Shown one piece after another: positions 60,392-64,000 of a stretch of DNA of 64,000 nucleotides. Location: assembly GCA_934157235.1 (NCBI GenBank), contig CAKPHH010000001.1, positions 453,546 to 517,545 of the forward strand, given 5' to 3'. The position numbers were made by a program, and so were the translations under genes. This stretch comes from an uncultured Bacilli bacterium. Its GTDB lineage: Bacteria > Bacillota_I > Bacilli_A > RF39 > UBA660. Each line of letters begins with the position of its first letter. The stretch's first letter is position 1. The notes under the pieces are model-generated. The model searched no databases. It had not been told where the DNA came from and saw only the letters and a program-made list of their open reading frames with translations.

Positions 60392-60543
60392 AAATTATTC
60401 TCACCAATTCTCCTAATTGATGAACCAACTCCCTTACCAGCTTCAAATAGTAACTCAATAATTTTTACAAAGGCACTTGCCACTGTCCCAGAAATTGATC
60501 CACCATTAACACTCTTTAATTTTTCTTTATCTAAACTTCTCAA
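60376..60543 (-). CDS. double-glycine leader peptide, bacteriocin-like
   Basis: A 55-residue ORF starting at TTG (60543) behind a strong GGAGGTG. The N-terminus (M)RSLDKEKLKSVNGG is a double-Gly leader (L-x-x-E-x-L-x-x-V-x-G-G). The remaining 40 residues SISGTVASAFVKIIELLFEA through NNLCPLE form an amphipathic/GxxxG helix with one Cys. Leaders of this type are cut by ABC peptidase transporters. No transporter is nearby in this window. It is transcribed downstream of the serine recombinase. A gene of a secreted peptide or signal is inferred. Confidence 0.55.
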   Translation of the reverse strand: MRSLDKEKLKSVNGGSISGTVASAFVKIIELLFEAGKGVGSSIRRIGENNLCPLE

Positions 60544-60561
60544 TTATTACACCTCCCTGGA

Positions 60562-62238
60562 TTAGTAAATCCTTTCATCGACCTCTAATGACAAAAATTT
60601 TGTGTTACCTTCTGAACTAATATTTTTAAGATTTAACACAAATTTAACTACATTTGGATTATATGAACCATCTTCTTCATAGTCACCCATAATAACCTTA
60701 CTGATTAATTTTTTAAATACTTCATCGTCAAATCTGTGAATTGTCGATGATTTACTTAATTCTTTTTCAATTGCTTTTAACCTCTTTTCTTCTTTTTGAA
60801 TATACATTTTACTATTTAATATATTTCTTCTTTCATTTTCTAAATCCATTAATTCCTTGTTTAGTTCTAGATTCTTGGTTGTAAATACATCATTATCTAA
60901 AACTGTATTTATATTTAAATCAATTAATTTACTCATTCTTTCTTTTACATTTTCAATTTTTTTATTTATATTTCTTAATTTTTCTTCACTATTATCTTTT
61001 GAAATAACTTCTTTTATTTTTTTTATTAAATCATCATCTCGTGATTGATTTAAAAATTTATTAAATAATGCAACAAATAATGATTTCAATTCTTCATCTC
61101 TAATAGTTACTGCTTTACCACAGTTTCCACCTTTGTTTGATAAATTTGCAGAACATGCCCAATAAATATGATCATGTACTACACCATCTTTATTTTTGTA
61201 TTTTGTATATCTTCTAACAAAAGTCTTACCACAATTTTCACAATATATCATACTACTAAATGTATATCTTAAACTAAATTTCTCACAATACTCTTTTCCA
61301 TTTTTTATTGTCTTGCTTCTAGAACTATATATATCTTGTACTTTATCAAAAGTTGCTCTATCAATAATACCTTCATGATGATTAGACACATAATACATCG
61401 TTTGCTGTCCTCTATTTCTTAATAGTTTGTGTGAAATAGGATTCTCAACGAAAAACTTCTGTCCACATAAATCTCCAACATATTTAACATTTCTTAATAT
61501 ATCTTTTATTACTCCTGGATGCCATATTTTCCCTCCTGCTGGAGCTGCAATACCTTCTTCAGTCAGTTTTCTTGCTATAACAGTAGAACCATCACCAGAT
61601 AAATAATAATTGAATATTTTTTTAATTACTTTTGCTTGCTTTTCGTTAATTGATAATTCCTTAGTATTTTTATCCCAATCAAACCCATAGCATGCAATAG
61701 AACCACAAGGCTCTCCTCGCTTCATTTTTGCTCTATATCCCATTTTTACATTCTGTGATGTTGATTCACTTTCAGCTTGTGCAAATGCACTATATAATGT
61801 TAAAAACATTTCGCTATCCATTGTTAATGTATGAATGTTTTCTTTTTCAAAATAAACATCTATATCTAAACTTCGTAGCATTCTAACTGTATTAAGGGTA
61901 TCAACTGTGTTTCTAGCAAATCTAGAAATTGATTTTGCAATAATAATATCAATTAATCCACTTTTACAATCATCAATCATTCTTATAAATTCATCTCTTT
62001 TTTTAATTTGAGTTCCTGTTATTCCATCATCTGCATATATTCCTGCAAATTCCCAATCTTTATTTTTCTTTATGTAATCTGTATAATGGTTAATTTGTGA
62101 TAAATAACTTGTCCTTTGATCTTCCATGTCTGTACTTACTCTACAATATGCACATACTTTTTTCTTTTTTTTTCTTTTTGTTATATTTTCTATATGTTTT
62201 GCATCAATACTTGGTTTTATGATTTGAACCTCAGCCAT
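60562..62238 (-). CDS. large serine recombinase
   Basis: A 558-residue site-specific recombinase (resolvase/invertase superfamily, integrase type). The N-terminal catalytic domain has VCAYCRVSTDMEDQRTSYLSQI with the nucleophile Ser in RVSTD, YADDGITGT and AKSISRFARNTVDTLNTVR. The recombinase domain (GEPCGSIACYGFDWD..., AKVIKKIFNYYLSGDGS) and the zinc ribbon CENCGKTF...CSANLSNKGGNCGK follow, with a C-terminal coiled coil. The start ATG at 62238 is behind AGGAAGGATG; earlier MLRKDDY is unlikely. It is the engine of the mobile segment. No attachment site could be read with confidence. Confidence 0.92.
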   Translation of the reverse strand: MAEVQIIKPSIDAKHIENITKRKKKKKVCAYCRVSTDMEDQRTSYLSQINHYTDYIKKNKDWEFAGIYADDGITGTQIKKRDEFIRMIDDCKSGLIDIIIAKSISRFARNTVDTLNTVRMLRSLDIDVYFEKENIHTLTMDSEMFLTLYSAFAQAESESTSQNVKMGYRAKMKRGEPCGSIACYGFDWDKNTKELSINEKQAKVIKKIFNYYLSGDGSTVIARKLTEEGIAAPAGGKIWHPGVIKDILRNVKYVGDLCGQKFFVENPISHKLLRNRGQQTMYYVSNHHEGIIDRATFDKVQDIYSSRSKTIKNGKEYCEKFSLRYTFSSMIYCENCGKTFVRRYTKYKNKDGVVHDHIYWACSANLSNKGGNCGKAVTIRDEELKSLFVALFNKFLNQSRDDDLIKKIKEVISKDNSEEKLRNINKKIENVKERMSKLIDLNINTVLDNDVFTTKNLELNKELMDLENERRNILNSKMYIQKEEKRLKAIEKELSKSSTIHRFDDEVFKKLISKVIMGDYEEDGSYNPNVVKFVLNLKNISSEGNTKFLSLEVDERIY

Positions 62239-62295
62239 ATAATCATCCTTCCTGAGCATACCACTCGAGTAAATAATATATGAAAAATTTATAAA

Positions 62296-62475
62296 TTAAA
62301 AAGGTGTGGTAAATCCAATCGCACACTTGACTTTTTCATATTCATTTTTTGTTATTAATTTCTTTTCTAATAGAAAATTTAATTTAACTAAATAAGATAA
62401 AGATGTTAAGTATTTATCTATATCTTTTGTTTTTTCAAAAGGAGTATATTTTACTTTATAATCTTTTTGTTTCAT
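62296..62475 (-). CDS. 59-residue recombinase-linked protein (SHOCT-like)
   Basis: An ORF of 59 codons, MKQKDYKVKYTPFEKTKDID..., with the KLNFLLEKKLITKNEYEKVK segment like a SHOCT domain (L...GLIT.EEFE.KK). No membrane segment is seen. Such short basic ORFs commonly precede serine recombinases in Bacillota conjugative or prophage elements. It lies just upstream of the recombinase and overlaps nothing. Function unknown. Confidence 0.5.
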   Translation of the reverse strand: MKQKDYKVKYTPFEKTKDIDKYLTSLSYLVKLNFLLEKKLITKNEYEKVKCAIGFTTPF

Positions 62476-62583
62476 CTACCTAATACCCATTTTATCATCT
62501 GATATAGCAGCAACTACACATGCAGAATATATAAATAATAACACCAAAAGAATTATGATACTTAATATAAAAAATAGAATCAT
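62476..62583 (-). CDS. 35-residue membrane peptide
   Basis: An ORF of 35 codons, MILFFILSIIILLVLLFIYS and then ACVVAAISDDKMGIR, behind GGAGG. It is essentially one transmembrane helix. Start overlaps the previous ORF as ATGA. Part of the tiny-ORF run ahead of the recombinase. Confidence 0.5.
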   Translation of the reverse strand: MILFFILSIIILLVLLFIYSACVVAAISDDKMGIR

Positions 62584-62681
62584 TTTTTTACCTCCTTCTT
62601 ATCTTTTATAGTTTTTAAATATATTTCTTCTGAAATAACACCTCTTTTAAATAATTCTTCAACAAATTTTAAATAATCCAT
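62580..62681 (-). CDS. 33-residue SHOCT-like peptide
   Basis: An ORF of 33 codons, MDYLKFVEELFKRGVISEEIY and then LKTIKDKKEVKK, with the SHOCT core FVEELFKRGVISEEIY. It overlaps the membrane peptide by 4 bases (ATGA), so they are co-translated. The role of SHOCT peptides is unknown; they are often attached to membrane proteins. Confidence 0.5.
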   Translation of the reverse strand: MDYLKFVEELFKRGVISEEIYLKTIKDKKEVKK

Positions 62682-62682
62682 A

Positions 62683-62940
62683 TTAAACCTCATTTTCTAT
62701 CACAATTACTTGCATATCCCTTTTATCTTTTATTCCATTAAAAAAGCCAGAATAAAATACTATTGTTCTGACTTTTTCAATACAATCTTTTTTGTTGAAT
62801 CCAGTAGCATTTATAAAATATCCAATTTTATTTTTATATTTATAAACTGCAGTATACTCTTTAATCATCTTTTTACCTGTGAGTTCACAAAACTTCATGT
62901 GTAAATAAATATAAATTCTTCTTCTTAATGTGTTTTTCAT
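62683..62940 (-). CDS. 85-residue basic protein of mobile segment
   Basis: Starts at ATG 62940 behind GGAGG (the frame opens at 62967 without a site). MKNTLRRRIYIYLHMKFCELTGKKMIKEYTAVYKYKNKIGYFINATGFNKKDCIEKVR suggests a small beta-rich basic protein. No family recognised. It is the first gene of the recombinase unit, with a terminator of another gene immediately upstream. Confidence 0.5.
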   Translation of the reverse strand: MKNTLRRRIYIYLHMKFCELTGKKMIKEYTAVYKYKNKIGYFINATGFNKKDCIEKVRTIVFYSGFFNGIKDKRDMQVIVIENEV

Positions 62941-62954
62941 AATTATTCCTCCAT

Positions 62955-62979
62955 AAAAAAAGACCACTGTATCGTGATC
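62955..62979 (-). terminator. terminator of the truncated sigma-like gene
   Basis: GACCAC (62962..62967) with GTGATC (62974..62979), one G-U, followed by TTTTTTT on the minus strand. It ends the truncated gene 62991-63212. Confidence 0.6.
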
Positions 62980-62990
62980 ATATATAATTA

Positions 62991-63212
62991 TTAATTTTTA
63001 TAAACTTCAAGATTAAACCACATTGCTACTTTAATATAACATTTCTGTTTTAAATTAAAATAAGTGTTTCTATTAGTCATAGACAATTCTTCTAACACAT
63101 CATCATCTTTATGATTAGAAATAAGTGTTTTTTTATAAATTATTTTTTCTTCTTGAGTAAGTTGATAACAAAATTCTTTATATACAGAATCAACCGTATC
63201 AGTAAAATCTAA
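62991..63212 (-). pseudogene. sigma-region-4-like/ArpU-type regulator, N-terminus missing
   Basis: A 73-codon open frame ending ...KVAMWFNLEVYKN with no start codon near its 5' end. Residues YQLTQEEKIIYKKTLISNHKDDDVLEELSMTNRNTYFNLKQ look like a sigma-70 region-4 helix-turn-helix of the small regulator type seen in phage and conjugative elements. The N-terminal half was lost where a NUDIX-like gene abuts it at ~63213. Confidence 0.5.
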
Positions 63213-63216
63213 TACA

Positions 63217-63509
63217 CTTAAAGAGGTAAAAGAAGAAACTGGGTTAGATGTAGAAACTATAAAGATAATTGCTATTCAAGATAGAAACAAACACAACAAA
63301 CCTATATATGCTTATGGAATATGTAAAGTATTTGTATTGTGTATGTTATAGGGGGAGAATTTATAGAAAATATTGAAACAACTGAGATTGCTTACTTTTC
63401 AATTGATGAGATACCAGATAACCTAGCAGAAGAAAAAACAAATAAAGAACAAATTGAGATGTGCTTTAAGGCTTATAATGATGAAAAATGGCAAACACAA
63501 TTTGACTAA
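63217..63509 (+). pseudogene. NUDIX hydrolase, truncated and frameshifted
   Basis: On the plus strand LKEVKEETGLDVETIKIIAIQDRNKHNKP is the end of a Nudix box and after. YAYGICKVFVLCML is followed by a stop, then in another frame GGEFIENIETTEIAYFSIDEIPDNLAEEK...CFKAYNDEKWQTQFD. The N-terminus and start are missing and one frameshift occurs. It looks like a NUDIX hydrolase of the type that ends with a W-x-x-x-F-D motif. It meets the sigma-like remnant at 63212/63217. Confidence 0.7.
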
Positions 63510-63592
63510 AAAATTACAATTTGTAGGGGAAACTGTATTTATGATTTATTTTTTATGGTATAATATTTATTGTAGTATAGAGGTGTTGAAGT

Positions 63593-63967
63593 ATGGAATA
63601 TAAAAAAAATCATAAAATAAAATTAACAAAATTCGGAAAAAAGTTTTTCGCTTTTACAATAGTTTTAATTATTGGAATTAGTGTTTTATGTCTTAATAAC
63701 TCTAATCGCAATTTAAAGGAAGAAACCAATAATTATTTAGTTGAAATAAATTATCCCAAAGTAAATAATAAAGATTTATTAGCTTATGTAAAAGAATATC
63801 TACAAAATAAAGAAGAAGAGTTCAAAAATGACATAAGTGATTTAGAAAATATGAATTCAAGTAAATATGAGTTTAAAACTGATTACAAAATAAGTGAAAA
63901 TGAAGATGTTTTAGGAGTGCATTTAATGCTCATGTACGGTAAAGAAGCAAGCAACCGAAAACAATAG
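63593..63967 (+). CDS. membrane-anchored envelope protein, truncated at 3' end
   Basis: A 124-residue product: KKNHKIKLTKFGKK, one helix (about 18-35), then YLVEINYPKVNNKDLLAYVKEYLQNKEEEFKND and SKYEFKTDYKISENEDVLGVHLMLM. This is the early part of DUF4163/polysaccharide-deacetylase or RsiV-like exported proteins. The last residues YGKEASNRKQ do not fit, and the final ~65 bases have a different composition, so the gene seems broken or joined to other DNA. GAGGTG precedes the ATG and TATAAT at about 63563 is a likely promoter. Confidence 0.55.
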   Translation: MEYKKNHKIKLTKFGKKFFAFTIVLIIGISVLCLNNSNRNLKEETNNYLVEINYPKVNNKDLLAYVKEYLQNKEEEFKNDISDLENMNSSKYEFKTDYKISENEDVLGVHLMLMYGKEASNRKQ

Positions 63968-64000
63968 ATAGACCGCCAGCACTACACTATTCCGAACCAA

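Noticed and set aside
60857..61378. Plus-strand ORFs inside the recombinase
   Set aside because: Antisense shadows of the recombinase coiled coil; Phe/Ile/Ser-rich, no initiation signals.

Overview
The window is a very AT-rich (roughly 28% GC by eye), gene-dense piece of a Bacillota chromosome. It uses the standard bacterial code (Trp is TGG, TGA is a stop) and has strong GGAGG/GGTGAT ribosome binding sites. Conserved housekeeping order (yqfC-yqfD-ybeY-dgkA-cdd-era-yqzL-recO-glyS; infC-rpmI-rplT; rpsB-tsf-frr; rimM-trmD-rplS) and sporulation markers (SspI, YqfC, YqfD) point to an uncultured, probably gut-associated and spore-forming member of the Bacilli/Erysipelotrichia side of Bacillota. 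Almost every gene lies on the minus strand. No rRNA, tRNA or CRISPR array was seen.

Positions 1-19.2 kb hold a large cell-surface island. It has at least five TasA/camelysin-like precursors with the SipW-type N-terminus ending in YAWF (five of the minus-strand proteins), another TasA-like protein on the plus strand, a membrane-anchored relative, and a GLUG-type surface protein cut by the window edge. It also has two SipW-type (Ser-His) signal peptidases and two signal-peptidase-shaped membrane proteins without a catalytic Ser or His. Unexpectedly, a membrane-anchored McrB-type AAA+ ATPase and a DUF2357-like partner sit in the same operon. The minus-strand genes fall into three transcription units (18194 to 11586, 11468 to 6837, 6711 to 1). 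Each has a similar promoter carrying a 10-bp-period direct repeat ending in TCGAAA, 28-30 bases upstream of the -10 box. I infer one regulon for making and maturing secreted fibre-like proteins, possibly assisted by the AAA+ machine. This is the best candidate for an undescribed system.

Positions 19.2-36.7 kb are a mosaic of small accessory enzymes: a histidine phosphatase, a prepilin-like protein, ASCH, HD, radical SAM, M18, S41 and MA-type peptidases, GNAT, PNP, GrpB, NUDIX, GT2, an LCM-type methyltransferase, Tag and a DHH phosphoesterase. Three decayed genes are interspersed, one of them collagen-like. Positions 36.7-60.2 kb are mostly core genes with local novelties: Rho_N-like C-terminal extensions on both S2 and L20, an AUC-started infC behind an L20-type attenuator, a compact T-box ahead of glyS, an sspI gene with a sigma-G-like promoter, two transglutaminase-fold paralogues with PPLPxR tails, and a prepilin-BspA repeat fusion.

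Positions 60.2-63.5 kb are a small mobile segment. It has a large serine recombinase, several tiny co-oriented ORFs, and a double-Gly-leader peptide paired with a small membrane protein. It ends at a junction of two truncated genes. The window closes in a truncated envelope protein whose last ~65 bases look compositionally foreign.
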